The notes: generated by a model from the letters alone, not told the origin. Positions 12,456 through 25,289 are shown, numbered from the stretch's first letter. The stretch: 64,000 bases of DNA from Amaranthus tricolor (GCF_026212465.1 NC_080053.1:5182287-5246286); one strand, 5' to 3'. Numbers and translations: made by a program.

Positions 12456-15400
12456 TGTTGGAATAATTTTGGGCCCTCATTAATGTGAGTCCCTGTTCTG
12501 TAGCACGAGATGCACAGCTTGTGCACCGGGCCTGGTCAAAGTTACATGTAAGAGATAGTGTTAGTGCAAGTGTCAAATTACCTATTATTGGAGAAGACGT
12601 TTATCACCAAATGGCTCAAGCCAAGACATACATCATTGTGAGGAATGATGGGGATGCAAAGGGGTTGTGAAACAGCCCAAACCAGCATAAACAATATAAT
12701 AATATTGTCTACAAAGCACAGCAGAAGACTTATAGAAGTCTGGGCTGAATCCGACTTGTGGCTCGATAGCCACAGCAACCAATATCAGAGTATTTAAAAA
12801 CTTTACATAACTGTAATACAATTACTTACAACCCAGTTATAAACTAAGTTAATACATTATAAAATATCTATTTTTTTTAAAGACATGATTTGTCAAAATA
12901 TCATTATAAGTTAACCTTCCGAAAACGATGTCCTCGCTATCGCAACACATGACACATAAATGAGCAGCACATCCATCCGCACTAAAGATGGCAACCTGAA
13001 AGTGGATCTATCCCTTGTAAGAGATAGGTCCTATAAAAAAAAAAAACTGTCAACAATTGCATTGTTGAGTAATCCAACAAACTACTACATTTGTATACAA
13101 GTCATTAACAAACATTTCCAATCAAATTCCTTGTTCACTTGGTAATCATTTATAAACATTATTTTATCCAAATCAAAACTCTTTTAAAAGATCGTTTGGT
13201 ATCGACATAAATGCGGCTATGAACCTTTAGTTCATAACGAATCAAAACACGGCTATAACTTTACAATTAATAGCGAAACAATACGGCAAATGACAAATAT
13301 AATATCATTTGCGAAACAAACAAAACTTTATGTACCAAACGTATTTCTTCAAAACTCATATTAAATCAATAATTTAACAGCACTTCAAAACATGGGAATA
13401 TATGGACCGTCAGGAAGTAGGCTTGATCTAAATCCTGAGAACACGGGTGATCGTCATCACCGAAAATACGGTTCTTGCAAGAACGAAACGGGATCGGGGC
13501 CTCGAGACCGATCCGAATAACCATTACCTATTATCAAGCTATAGGATTTCACAATAATCCGGATATAAATATCCGTTGCCAATTCCCAAAAACAGACATT
13601 TTTCAATGTCGAACATTTCAATATAAAGCAAAACAATAATTCAATTGATTTTCTTGAAATCAACAATCATACCTCATCTTCATAATACAATAATTCAAGA
13701 CTCGTATTTTATAAGTTAGTAACATACAGAACATGCTTTTGTAATCTCTTTAAATAAATACAATATTTAAAAGCTCATATATAAAAACATATGAACATTC
13801 AAAACATAATTTAATCAAGGACTAGGAGCAAGGTCAAACAAAGTCAAAATCCACAGTTTCAAACACCAAAAATTATACGATTTTGCTCAAATATCAATAG
13901 CAGTAATACCACACCTTATAAAATATAAATCAATTCATCATCATTTAAAATACCAATCAATTCATATGTTCCCAAATTTATACTTGAACCAAACACCCAT
14001 ATTATTCAAATAAGATCCATAACCCAACAATACCAATCCATAAAGGGAAAACAATAACCCTAAGTTAATCTCAATTACCCAATAAATAACCTTAAACCTC
14101 CAATTTATTTTATACTTCCTAATCCCGCTTAATAAAGTCCATTTTAGTACCATAACAGGACACTTGTTAGTGATTTGGTCATAACTTTCTTATAAAAACT
14201 CATCTCGGGGCGATTCAAGTGTCCACACGACCGCGACTCAAAGCTCTACAAATCTCAAGAAGACATAAGAACCAAAAAACAATCTTAACCATCCCCAAAA
14301 TAGCCAAAACAGAATGTTCAGATTATGAACTGAAATATCAGAATCCCAAATACTCAATTTGATACTAGAACTCAAATAACCCAAATAACCAATACTAATC
14401 AACACTAGCAAGAACCCAATTACTAATTAAACTCATATACTCTAATTAAATTCAAGTTGATACCCAAATTGAATCCACGACCCAAATTGAATCCACAAAT
14501 ACCAAACTACTTTAAAACATTCAATTAATACTTAAATAGAATAGTTTGTGGATTACCTCAATCACCATTGAAGGAAGAGGAAGGAGTTGGTATGGTGGTG
14601 CGGCCCACCGTGTGTGATGGTGAAGGAAGGCTGCGTGGGGCTAGCATCACAGCAGCTTGTTGCTGTTTGGAGGGCACGAAGCAGCAATTGTTGCTGCTAG
14701 GTGGGTGGATCACGGCTAGTTGCTGCCGCCTGCTACTTGTGGAGGACGGGGAGGTGTCGGTTGCTGCTTGTGGAGGAGGAGGCAGCTGCTGGTGGAGGAG
14801 AAAATGAGCAAGGGCTGTTGAAGAGGGAGAAACAGCCGTGGGGAAGAGGGTGAGGAAGTGAGGCGTGTTGGTTTTGAATGTGAGGGCAAAGAGTGTGTCG
14901 GTTGAATTTCAATGTGAGGGAAGAGGTGTGTCGGTTTATAGATGGTAAAATGGGTTTATTTTTAGCTTTGACCCGTTAAATTCTATTAAAGTCGTCTCGT
15001 CGTAAGACAGTCTTATATAAGACATGCTGTAAGGGTATAATAGGCAATTTATGAAATAAGTAATTGGTAGTATGAATAAGGATTGCATTTAAGAATTTAT
15101 TTTTCAATACTTTATTTAAATTTATTTTTATAAAGATAAGATAGTAATCAATTAATAAAATATAATCAAAATACACTTTTATCAAAGTATTCTTTATATA
15201 AATTTTATACATTAAATAAAATATACCTCTTTCTTGAAAATGTTAACAAATGAAATACTTGAGTCAATATTATCAAAATAATAATATTATTACTCGAATT
15301 AACTTACTTAATAACCCCAAACAGCTTAATCACTTATAATTAAGCTTTATTAAATGTAGTCTATTTCAGGTTGAGTGAATTAAAGTGGGGGCTTTGAGGA

Positions 15401-16019
15401 AGCAATGAAGGAGGGTCTTATGCGTGTCATGTTGATGGAGTAACGAAGAGAAAGAAGGGTGCAAGAAGTGTCTTGAACAAGGCATCAACACCACATGTTT
15501 GAGATAGCAGCAACAAAACAAGGGAATAGGTGCTCGACTGCACCAGCTCATTCGAGCAGGTCAAGTCACTGGCCCATTTCTCTATTTATGTTTTGTTTCC
15601 AACTTATTGGACACGTTTGAGCTTTAGACTAGAGTTTATTATAATGTTTTAGGGATTATATAAGGTCCTTAAATCAGGTTTAAACATATTTTAATCAGGC
15701 TAATACTAGGAAAAGAGGGGTTGAGAGCCTAAAGAGTTCCTCTTGTATTAGATGAGTGACCTCCATTGAAGGTGGAAGATTTAAGCTTGATAATATTGGA
15801 TCAAGCATTGTGAGCTTTATTTCATTAATGTATTATTAAATTAGTTCATTAAATATAATTCCATTTGAGAGGTAAGTGTCCAAAAGACCATTTTTCTTTA
15901 TGTGCGCTTTGTTAATCAAAGCTTTAATCAATTTGTGCGTATTTTTGTTCGTACTCTAATTTTCAATTTTCTTTTACATTTTTTCTCACCATTATTAGAT
16001 ATAAGGCCCTTTCCTTTCA
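12456..16019 (-). mobile_element. Degenerate copia LTR relic, copy 1 (split by insertion)
   Basis: Begins with TGTTGGAA and can be followed to TTTCA at 16019. On the minus strand that gives TGAAAGG...CCAACA, the TG...CA form of an LTR. It lies immediately downstream, in minus orientation, of a decayed copia RNase H region (16262-16760), which is where a 3' LTR belongs. The copy in the other duplicate (48682-49539) is 858 bp and uninterrupted. Boundaries are approximate, and no target-site duplication or polypurine tract was confirmed. Confidence 0.4.
12668..15368. mobile_element. Solo-LTR-like insertion, 2701 bp (copy 1 only)
   Basis: Begins TGAAACAGCC and ends CTATTTCA, flanked on both sides by GGTTG (12663-12667 and 15369-15373). 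The corresponding site in copy 2 (about 48890-48895) has a single GGTTG and no insert. TG...CA ends plus a 5-bp duplication are the signature of an LTR retrotransposon. No gag or pol coding is visible, so a solo LTR of a large-LTR family is the simplest reading; a short non-autonomous element is possible. It must have inserted after the segmental duplication. A GGA/Trp-rich ORF at 14568-14807 inside it is not considered a gene. Confidence 0.82.
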
Positions 16020-16261
16020 AGAAGTTATTTGAATACAACTTAAATTCAAACTATAAAAAAAAGAAAAACATATAATAATACAAATGCAAAAACATGAATT
16101 TCAACTCTAGGCGCAATACTTTCTTATGTACCTTGATAATTACTGAGTAATAATATTCATAATCTAACGAATTAGATAATTTATTTAGATTAAATAAAAT
16201 TTTGTGAATATTCTTATATTTTATTACTCCCTTACAGTTGAAATGGGTGATTCACAAACAC
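16020..16261. other. Short spacer in the copia relic
   Basis: AT-rich sequence between the LTR-like relic and the RNase H remnant. No feature recognised. Confidence 0.4.
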
Positions 16262-16760
16262 TAAAGCTAGGTGTGAAGTCTTGAAATAAGAAAGTGGAAG
16301 TTTCTTGGTAAAGATGTTTACAATCTTATATCCAAAAAGGGACATGGAGAGCGTGAACTTCGTCACTTGCTAATTTTTCGGAAACAAAATATATGAATAT
16401 TCAATTCTATGTGTGTGGTTAGCTGATTTTGTACTACATTGTCATACATGTAGATAACACTAATAATGTTGCAGTAGCGTATACTAAAGTGACTTTGAGA
16501 ATTGGACAATGAAATTCTAAAAGTAGGTTATGAAACTCCAGCCCCATGATTCTGAAAACATGTACAACGCCTTTGTATTCGGCCACACCACTAGATCAAG
16601 ACAAAGTAGCTTACCACTTTGACGACCAAAAGAGGAGGTTGTATCACACACACTAACTATAGATTGAACAACAAGCATCAGGGTATCCTGCCCAATCAGC
16701 ATTGATATAGAAGAGAAGAATAACGGTGGATAAAGGATACAAATTATGACCATAACTAAG
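16262..16760 (-). pseudogene. Ty1/copia RNase H remnant, copy 1
   Basis: Minus-strand translations in several frames give pieces of the copia RNase H and C-terminal region: a degenerate 'ADW.G.PD' block, a 'YCVFLG'-like block better preserved in copy 2, and the end of pol near 16300-16350. Multiple frameshifts and stops. It is a dead remnant shared by both duplicates (49760-50280), so it predates the duplication. Confidence 0.65.
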
Positions 16761-17123
16761 TTTTCACGAATATATCTTAGTATGTGATGATAACATGTAT
16801 TTGAGAAGTCATAGGGTTATACTTAAAAGGGTTACTTATGCACAACATATGAAATGCTTGAACTAGTAAAAGTGAAATATTATAAGGCACAGGCAAGATT
16901 GGGGCAGAGAGTAGAATTCTTGAAGGGATATAATGAGGATGCACTGAGTTTAGATTTGGTATTCATTGGAGTAGGAAAGGATCCAGATGAAAACATTGAT
17001 GTACAAATGAGATCATCCCATGGTATATTTTCCCTGGGATGGATACAACCCTATAGCCTGATATCTTATGCAAATACCATGGAAATAACTAAAGTACACA
17101 AGTCTTATTAGAAATTCAACTAT

Positions 17124-17374
17124 TCTCTTGAGAGACCGTCTCTTTGAGAGACATATCTCAAAACCAGCCCATTAAAAATTAATACCTACTTATCATATTC
17201 TTAATGCCTACTTACATTATCCTTAATGCTTATTTATCGTATCCTTAATGCCTACTTTCAATATTCAAATGTTTACTTACATCATTCTTAATGCTACTTA
17301 TAATATTTTCAAAAATATATAATGGGCAGGCCCAATTAGAGATGGTCTTTCAAAGAGACCGTCTCTCACAAGAA
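17124..17374. mobile_element. MITE with about 30-bp terminal inverted repeats, copy 1
   Basis: The left end TCTTGAGAGACCGTCTCTTT is the imperfect inverse of the right end, which reads AAAGAGACCGTCTCTCACAA on the plus strand. The element is about 250 bp, AT-rich, with internal imperfect repeats of an 'ATTCTTAATGCCTACTTA' type, and has no coding. The other duplicate copy is at 50633-50885. The target-site duplication was not resolved, so the superfamily is open. Confidence 0.65.
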
Positions 17375-18049
17375 TTTGTGTTAGAAATTTTAAACAAAGT
17401 ACCATACAAGAACGTAATTTTGATGCTAAGTTGATAAATAAGTCACTTCTTAAATAATGCCAGACTAAGAACAGACAAATCGTGGATGGTTTCGCAGAAG
17501 GATTATAATATGTCTCACCATAGTCAATGCTCACATTTCGACCTACACTATGTTGTTTAACAGTACCATCAGAATGCATTTTATGTCTAAAAGTCCATAG
17601 AAAACAAAAAAAACTCTGACATTAGAAGGATTGGGGACTAAATCTCAAGTCTTATTCTGAGTTAAAACATCAAATTCAAAGTCAGGACCATTTTTCAATT
17701 ACGGTCTTGCATCTATGTGGCTATGAGGTAATGGATATTTGGAACCTTCTTGATATTGGAGATTGAGTTTAAATATACCGTATTGGCTTCGACCTAGAAG
17801 ATGAATTAGATGGAACGGAAGAGGTGATCCATTTGTGCGTTAGGCATGCTATGCAAGGCCATTTCAGACATTAAGTAAGGTGTGCATTTATATATAGCCC
17901 AAGTCTCGAAAAAGGATAGATACTCGATATGTAATTCATGATTCACAAATTGTTATTTGAGACAGTCTCAAGAGATGTCTCAAGTTTGGGCCGACCCAAT
18001 TTTTAATTTTAAAAAAAAGAATAATTAATTAAACTTTCTAAACACGTGC

Positions 18050-18345
18050 GTATAGTTGGGTATATAATGAATTGTGTTTGGGATTATAACATTACATAGT
18101 TTGGTATATAATGATTTGTGTTTGGGTTATAATATTAGGTGTTTGGGGTTATAGTATTATATTTTTGGGTATATAATGATCTGTCTTTGGGGTTATAACA
18201 TGATATAGTTGGGTATATAATGGTTTGTGTTTGGAATTATAACATTATATATTTGGGTATGTAATGGTTTGTGTTCGGGGTTATAGTATTTTGTATTTGG
18301 GTGTCTTAAAATTATGTAGTTGGGTATATACTGGTTTGTTTTTTA
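18050..18345. repeat. AT-rich minisatellite
   Basis: About six imperfect tandem copies of a 40-50 bp unit containing 'TTGGGTATATAATG' and 'TTTGTGTTTGGGGTTATA'. Copy 2 keeps only the first unit (to 61428) before CACTA-3 interrupts it. Confidence 0.7.
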
Positions 18346-18397
18346 GTGTATAATATTTTTATAACACGAATTATATTATGTTATAACCCCAAATATA

Positions 18398-18491
18398 TGT
18401 TGTATTCATGTGTGTGACTCTTGAGATAAGGTGAAGAGTATTCATGTGTGTGACTCTTGAGATAATGCCTTTTCAAGTTCTTGGAGTTATT
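18398..18491 (+). repeat. Copia-1 5' LTR, first part (truncated)
   Basis: Starts TGTTGTATTCATG and matches the 3' LTR with internal gaps. The short 'ATTCATGTGTGTGACTC' repeat occurs twice here. It ends at ATT (18489-18491), the CACTA-1 target site. Confidence 0.75.
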
Positions 18492-18499
18492 CACTAGCG

Positions 18500-18735
18500 G
18501 AAAAAAATGTATTTGCTGCTCATCATTTGCTGCGGTTTTTGTATATTCGCAGCAATAAATAGGAAAATGAATTAGAAAAAAAAAAACACTAATTGCTCCG
18601 ATTTACCATGAAACCGCAGCAAATACCCTTCACAAACACATTAATTGCTGCGGTTAAAGCAAAACCGCAGCAAATAACTCTTCACATATGCGTTAATTGC
18701 TCCGGTTTTGCTTAAAAACCGCAGCAAATGACCAT
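18500..18735. repeat. CACTA-1 left subterminal repeats
   Basis: Several copies of TTGCTGCGGTT and its complement AACCGCAGCAAAT (variants with TTGCTCCGGTT) spaced by about 30-60 bp. In the En/Spm system such motifs bind the TNPA protein; that role here is inferred. Confidence 0.85.
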
Positions 18736-19955
18736 TGGAATTTTAATTGAAAACCCGCCATCAGTTTCTTTTTTCGCAAAACCCTTCACAAATAACGTAT
18801 ACTTCATTGCTGTTCTTGCTGCTGTTCTTCTACGTACTGTTCTTCTCAAACGAACCCATTGAAATTCTTGCTGTTGTTCTACTGTGTTCATCTTCAATTT
18901 CATTCACAAACCCAGAAATCAAACTTCTTGTTCACAAACGTAAATCCTTGCTGCTGTTCTTCTACGTACTGTGTTCTTGTTCATCATCATTCTTCAAAAC
19001 CGTTTGAAACCAAAGGCATTTGCTTGTTCATCTTCAAAACTCACGAATTAAGGTATTATTTCTCTTTTTAATTTCAATACATACGAAAAACCTTTAAAAT
19101 GTGGTTTGTTAATCTACTGCGTGCATATGAAAAAACTTAGATTTCTCTTAGGTTCAATCTTCACCCAATCCAAAAGACTTTGACTCCTAAAATACTTCAC
19201 TACCTGTTGAAAAACATAATGTCTGTTCTTACAACGTTTAGACAAATGCTTGGTGTTTGAACATTGCCTTTTGAAGACTGTATTTTGGACACATATGCTA
19301 CATTTTGCTTGTTATTATGTCAGCATATTTACATTGTGTTGTATGTTAACGCAACATGCTTTATCAATTGCTTGAGTTTGTCTTTTGTAATGCATATTGA
19401 TTTGTTTGACGTATTATCTTGTTTTTCAATGAAGAACTGCATCTGACAAAATGTTTGAACTAACAGATTTAAAGATTATTTTTTCCTCGACATATTTTGT
19501 ACCCACGAAATCAAGGTAATTTCTATTTGTTTTGTAAATTTGCAAGTTTATATTTTTGTTGTTTCACTTGTAATTTAGTAATTTAGTTATAAATGTGGTT
19601 TGTGAATGTGGTTTGTGTGTGGTTTGTTAATTATTTGCATATTTTGTTAAAAATGTGGTTTGTTGTTATACTTGTCTTTAATTATTAGAATTAGAATACT
19701 TATATTTCTAAGGTTAAATGATTTATTTTTATTATTTATATTTTGAATGTTATATTTCTAAGGTTATACAATGTTAATTATTCAAAGTATATATATTTTT
19801 AGGAATGTGGTTTGTTGTTTATTATTTATATTGTGGTTTGTGGTTTGTTAATTAATTATTTGCATATTTAGTAAATATGTTTGTTAGAAATAAGTATATA
19901 TGTTTAAAAGTTGTGTATTAATTTTGTTTTGAATCAATTAATCGCACTAATTAGG
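18736..19955. other. CACTA-1 5' untranslated and intron-like region
   Basis: Pyrimidine-rich leader (18780-19060) followed by AT-rich sequence with repeated 'GTGGTTTGT' words. It probably contains the promoter, leader and a 5' intron of the TNP2-type gene. No coding recognised. Confidence 0.45.
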
Positions 19956-20540
19956 ATGACAAAAGATCGTTCTTGGATGTATGGAAGCATTGAATCGTCG
20001 GAATTTATTGATGGCGTATTAGAATTTTGTAGTATTGCGGTTGAACATCAAGTTAGGACGGGGGGAGTTGGTTTTTATTGCCCATGTGTCAGTTGTGGCA
20101 ATGTATCAAAGGTAGATAGTGTTGATATCCTTAGGGAGCACATACTTCGACGTGGGTTTAGGCCTCAATATCATGTTTGGGTTTGGCACGGTGAGGAGGG
20201 AGTTCACAAAGAGAAAAGTGTTGTTGAGGACGTCAATAATGTGGCTGATGTCAATGAGGATGTAATAGATCATGTTGATGGGTATGAGACGGATGAAGAG
20301 AATGTCGATGAGGATGTGGATCGTGTTGATGAGATGATGGAGGGAGTCGAGGATGAGTTAGGAAAACGTCCTCGTGTTTTTGACTTGTTGACAGAGGCTT
20401 CTCAAAAGCCTTTGTACCCTGGATGTACAAAGTTCACCAAACTAACAGCAGTGTTGACAATTTTAAACATTAAGTCAAAGTTCAATTGGGGTGACGCTAG
20501 TAACTGGCTGAAAGATTCAGAGATTTCAAATCCAAGCTAG
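19956..20540 (+). pseudogene. CACTA TNP2-type transposase, N-terminal remnant (194 aa)
   Basis: ATG at 19956 chosen because 'MTKDRSWMYGSIESSEFIDG' begins the transposase-associated domain found at the start of CACTA TNP2 proteins. Residues around the 'YCPCVSCGN' cysteine motif and 'HILRRGF...YHVWVWHGE' are intact, followed by a long acidic linker. Near 20395-20510 the frame reads 'KPLYPGCTKFTKLTAVL', which in family members precedes the DDE catalytic domain. The frame then runs into sequence belonging to the downstream gene and stops at 20540. The catalytic domain was removed by an internal deletion, with the join around 20505-20525 at a repeated 'CTGGCTGAAAGATTC'-like word. Confidence 0.85.
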
Positions 20541-23500
20541 TAACTGGCTGGATTACGAAAAGGCGTGCCCGTACGACCAAAAAGGTCAAAACGGGAAACG
20601 AAGGTGGAGAGCAATCACCTTCGAAGATGCCCTACGAAATATGGGGTCACATATCGAAGAGGGATTGGGAGGCCTTTGTTGCCAAAAGAACAACGCCCAT
20701 AGAAGTTGTAAGTATATCATATTATATTATAGTTTACCAATTTGAATTTACTTCTTTTGATTCAGTCATTAAACTAATACATGACATTCGATTTCTATTG
20801 ATTAATTAGGAAAAGCGTGGTAAAGCTTCTGATTCTGCAAGCAAAAGGAAGTTTTACCATCGCTTGGGCCAGAAAACGTACGATGAGGTCCGAAAAGAGT
20901 GGGTGGATGCGGGTTTATACCCCAATCAAAGTTCATCCACGCCCTCATCTACGACTACCTCCGCATCCGTGAATACTCCTGCTGGAGATCGGGTGCGTGA
21001 TTGGTATTGCGGGCTTCATTCCCGAGATGTAAGTGGTAAATTTACCATTAATGATCCGGGAACGAAGAAGGTTGCTGATGCTGTGGTGAGTTTTGAAATT
21101 ATTAAGTATATTCTTGATTTGTTTTGTATTTTTTGGCTTTGATGTACTTATACTAATTGCTATATATGTCACTTTTTATTTGAACAGATGGGCTGGAAGG
21201 AAAAAGAAGCTACGGGGGAGTTCACCCCAAGAGGCAATGTTGACGCATTGCATATGGTCTTAGGGAAAGACCACAGTGGGCGGGTAGTCGGAAAAGGAGG
21301 CGTCCGCGTGGGGTTACAGAAGGCATTCGGCAAAGAGTGTGTTGCTACTCAATCCCGAACGGCGCTGCGGGAAGAAGTAGCAACCCTCCGAGCGGAGATT
21401 ACGAAGGACGTTCTCGCCAAGCTGGCCGCCGTGTTGCAGAAGATGGGAGCACCTATTGTTGACTTGGCAAACCTGATTGTTGAGGATCAGGAAAGTCAAC
21501 ATGGGGATCCTAATGCTTTGGTCGAGCCAACACCCGAGCCCATTACCCTCGTAGCACCCCTGCCCATTACTTTCCCTGAAGGGGAAAACCCCACACCGGA
21601 GACCATAAACTCCGCTGCTCAAAATCCGGAGCCAACTCCGGAGCCAGTGCTACAGGTACATAGTTTTTAAATATATAAGCACTTATTAATTTAAATTGCA
21701 ACGCGTTTTAATATTTTATTATGATGCTTATTATATTAAACGACACAATTTTCAGGAGGCGACTCCTTGTTCTCTTTTGCTGCCTCAGTTAGGCGTTGCT
21801 AGTGATGGCGACTTAACTGAGGTTGCATATGGTGTGGCCCAGCCAACCAAAGTGGGCCAAACAGTGCATTCGATGCCTGTTACAAGTGGCCAGATCAGTG
21901 TGACCGTGGAAACTATTCTAAAGGGGTTTGAAGATTTCTCACTCCCGGTTCCAATGCCAAAATGGAGCCTTGAGAAACTATCAGACGCCCTAGGTAGTTT
22001 CGTCACATGGCCATATGCTTGGGTCCGATTCACTAACACGGTAAGAATAATTTGTACCTTATTTATTTTTATTTTTTTAATTGCATGCTTACACTAATTT
22101 AATTGTATAAATTGAAATAGCAAAAGAGTCCAAAGGGATCATTGAGAGAGGTCGGTTCCTCAGCAAAGGTGTCGACTGGGTCAAAGTCAATGCCAAGCAC
22201 TCCAATTTTGACTGATGAGGAGCTAAAAGATCTCTCTCAAGATTGCAAATGGCTGCACACTTGTGCGTCTCGCATAAGTGAGGAGGACCCAATCATTCTG
22301 AACCTGCCGAAGGAGCAATATTGCTTTTTAGAGAGCCCGTTTGTAATTATTGGTCCTAGTGACATCGGGCAATTTTTGAGAGGAGAGATGCTGAACGTAG
22401 CTCTTTTCCATGTCTACATGAGGTGATGTTCATTATCTTGCAAGTTAGGCATTGTTGTTTAATTGTTTTAATAACCGAATTACTAACAAAATTTTCTTAT
22501 TCGTGAGTTTAGTGCGGCTTACGAGGAGCTAAATTCTTGCGAACCTCCAATAAAATTTGGATGGTTTTGTCCTGAGACGATTTCGGGTTCTAAATGTGTA
22601 AATGTTCCAAATGACGTCAGAGCATACATTGAGACTGCTTTGACTAATTCCCTTGCATCTAAACACACGTTCATTCTGGCTCCATATGTGGAAGGGTAAG
22701 TTTTATTTTTGAAATTGAACTTATCTTTTGATTTTTAAAGTCACCTAATCTCTAATTTGTTGATTTTAAATTTGCGTTTGTAGTTTGCATTAGATATTTT
22801 TGGTCATATGTCCTTTAACGAACACTGTGCACGTCTTCGACTCATTACAAAAACCTCAAAGCCCGCCTCGCAACACAAAATTCAAAGCGTTGTTGAATGC
22901 GTACGTAATATTAATTATTTTACCAATTTGATTTAATTAAGTGTTACATATATATATATATATATATATAAATAGTATTACTTTTATCATGCGTTTCAGC
23001 ACAATGAAAAAAGTGCGTGGACAAATGGGATCTACATCCAGAGCCACATTTCCAAAATGGACAGCAATAAAGGTACGTACACAAATTCGATTTTATGCGT
23101 TTTTAACCGTTTTTGGCACGTTTGTGCATAAAGTAGCTCAAACTTGGTTTGTTTTGCACGAAACTTGGCACACAACACTATTTGGTATATATTATTGTGT
23201 TGAAGTGGTTATAATTGAAAATAATAGTCATATGCTAGAAATTAAGTGTTAAGTTGCGATTTTATGCGTTTTTAAGCGTTTTTGTCAATTTCGCGCGTAG
23301 AGTAGCTCAAACTTGGTTTGTTATGAACGAAACTTGGAACACAACACTATTTGGTATATATTATTGTGTTGAAGTGGATAGAATTGAAAATCATAGTCAT
23401 ATGCTAGAAATTAAGTGTTAAGTTGCGATTTTAAGGGTTTTTAAGCGTTTTTGCCACTTTTGCGCGTAAAGTAGCTCAAACTTGGTTTGTTATGCACGAA

Positions 23501-23845
23501 ACTTGGCACACAACATTATTTGGTATATATTGTTGTGTTGAAGTGGTTATAATTGAAAATAATAGTCATATGCTAGAAATTAAGTGTTAAGTTGCGATTT
23601 TATGCGTTTTTAAGCGTTTTAGTCAATTTCGCGCGTAAAGTAGCTCAAACTTGGTTTGTTATGCACGAAACTTTGCACACAACACTATTTGGTATGTATT
23701 ATTGTGTTGAAGTGGTTAGAATTGAAAATAATAGTCATATGCTAGAAATTACGTGTTAAGTTGCCTACAATGCCGTCAAACTAAAACTGGCGAATGGGTA
23801 ACCTTGGGCTCACTTTTTGAATGACTTCCCATGCTTGGAAATTGA

Positions 23846-24120
23846 CACTTAGAGTCTTGATGGAAAGATCCTTGTATGAAGATTCCATTTCTACCCTTGG
23901 TGGTCCCATAGGTCAAGGGATACGATCTGGACATGACTCACAAGGTATGCTGGTCAGAAGATCAATGCTACTGCAAGCAACCACACAGCAGCTGGATCGG
24001 CAAATGTTCTGACCAGCTGACCTAGCACACCTTGGCCAAGTCGTGTTTCATGGTATCTTGTGCCACCAAGGGTAGAAATGGAATCTCTACACTAGAATCG
24101 TGCTACCAGGACTCTTAGTG
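23846..24120. repeat. Foldback in array spacer 1
   Basis: The left arm reads 'GATTCCATTTCTACCC...' and the right arm is its complement, with a perfect 23-bp inner match (about 23880-23905 against 24062-24087). Imperfect pairing extends outward to 'CACTTAGAGTC' and 'GACTCTTAGTG' and inward to 'GCTGGTCAGAA' and 'TTCTGACCAGC'. The full foldback spans about 275 bp. Confidence 0.85.
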
Positions 24121-25289
24121 ACCGTTATCAACCTTGGGAAGAGCACAAGAAAGTAGCGGGAAGGTCGCCTGGTCATAAGCTATCTGTTAGAAACAGATTA
24201 GTGTGTTTTTCATTCTTTTAATTGTGCACATGTTTTGCACGTGGCTTTAAATGACCGTTATTATTAGTTAGACGTGTCATTAGCCTTCTCATTGTGTTTC
24301 CCTCGTCCCATATGTCATATTATATTGAAGATCTCCTCCCCAAATTCAGTTCAATTTGGTTGCGATTTTATGCGTTTTTAAGCGTTTTTGCCACTTTTGC
24401 GCGTAAAGTAGCTCAAACTTGGTTTGTTATGCACGAAACTTGGCACACAACACTATTTGGTATATATTATTGTGTTGAAGTGGATAGAATTGAAAATCAT
24501 AGTCATATGCTAGAAATTAAGTGTTAAGTTGCGATTTTAAGGGTTTTTAAGCGTTTTTGCCACTTTTGCGCGTAAAGTAGCTAAAACTTGGTTTGTTATG
24601 CACGAAACTTGGCACACAACACTATTTGGTATATATTTTTGTGTTAAAGTGGTTATAATTGAAAATAATAGTCATATGCTAGAAATTAAGTGTTAAGTTG
24701 CGATTTTATGCGTTTTTAAGCGTTTTTGTCAATTTCGCGCGTAGAGTAGCTCAAACTTATTTTGTTATGCATGAAACTTGGCACACAACACTATTTGGTA
24801 TATATTATTGTGTTGAAGTGGATAGAATTGAAAATCATAGTCATATGCTAGAAATTAAGTGTTAAGTTGCGATTTTAAGGGTTTTTAAGCGTTTTTGCCA
24901 CTTTTGCGCGTAAAGTAGCTCAAACTTGATTTGTTATGCACGAAACTTGGCACACAACACTATTTGGTATATATTGTTGTGTTGAAGTGGTTATAATTTA
25001 AAATAATAGTCATATGCTAGAAATTAAGTGTTAAGTTGCGATTTTATGCGTTTTTAAGCGTTTTTGTCAATTTCGCGCGTAAAGTAGCTCAAACTTGGTT
25101 TGTTATGCACGAAACTTTGCACACAACACTTTTTGGTATATATTATTGTGTTGAAGTGGTTAGAATTGAAAATAATAGTCATATGCTAGAAATTACGTGT
25201 TAAGTTGCTTACAATGCCGTCAAACTAAAACTGGCGAATGGGTGACCTTGGGCTCACTTTTTGAATGACTTCCCATGCTTGGAAATGGA

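Larger units (their letters stand above)
5345..18090. repeat. Segmental duplication, copy 1
   Basis: Near-identical to 39904-61428 once insertions are removed. Matching blocks are 5345-12662 with 39904-48897, 15374-17402 with 48892-50916, and 17403-18090 with 60748-61428. Copy 1 carries a 2.7-kb LTR-like insertion absent from copy 2 and lacks CACTA-2. Relative to copy 2 it also lacks about 600 bp in the RETICULATA-RELATED exon, about 660 bp in the NLR intron, and one unit of a tandem repeat upstream of the NLR. The left edge abuts the MULE region and the right edge abuts Copia-1. Confidence 0.92.

Noticed and set aside
14568..14807. ORF of 79 aa, Gly/Cys/Trp-rich
   Set aside because: Lies inside the 2.7-kb solo-LTR-like insertion; GGAGGA/CTGCTG-type low-complexity DNA, no homology recognised.
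16854..17111. ORF of 85 aa with a related 67-aa ORF at 50363-50566
   Set aside because: The two copies end differently and the region adjoins a decayed copia remnant. No family recognised, so it is probably relic sequence.
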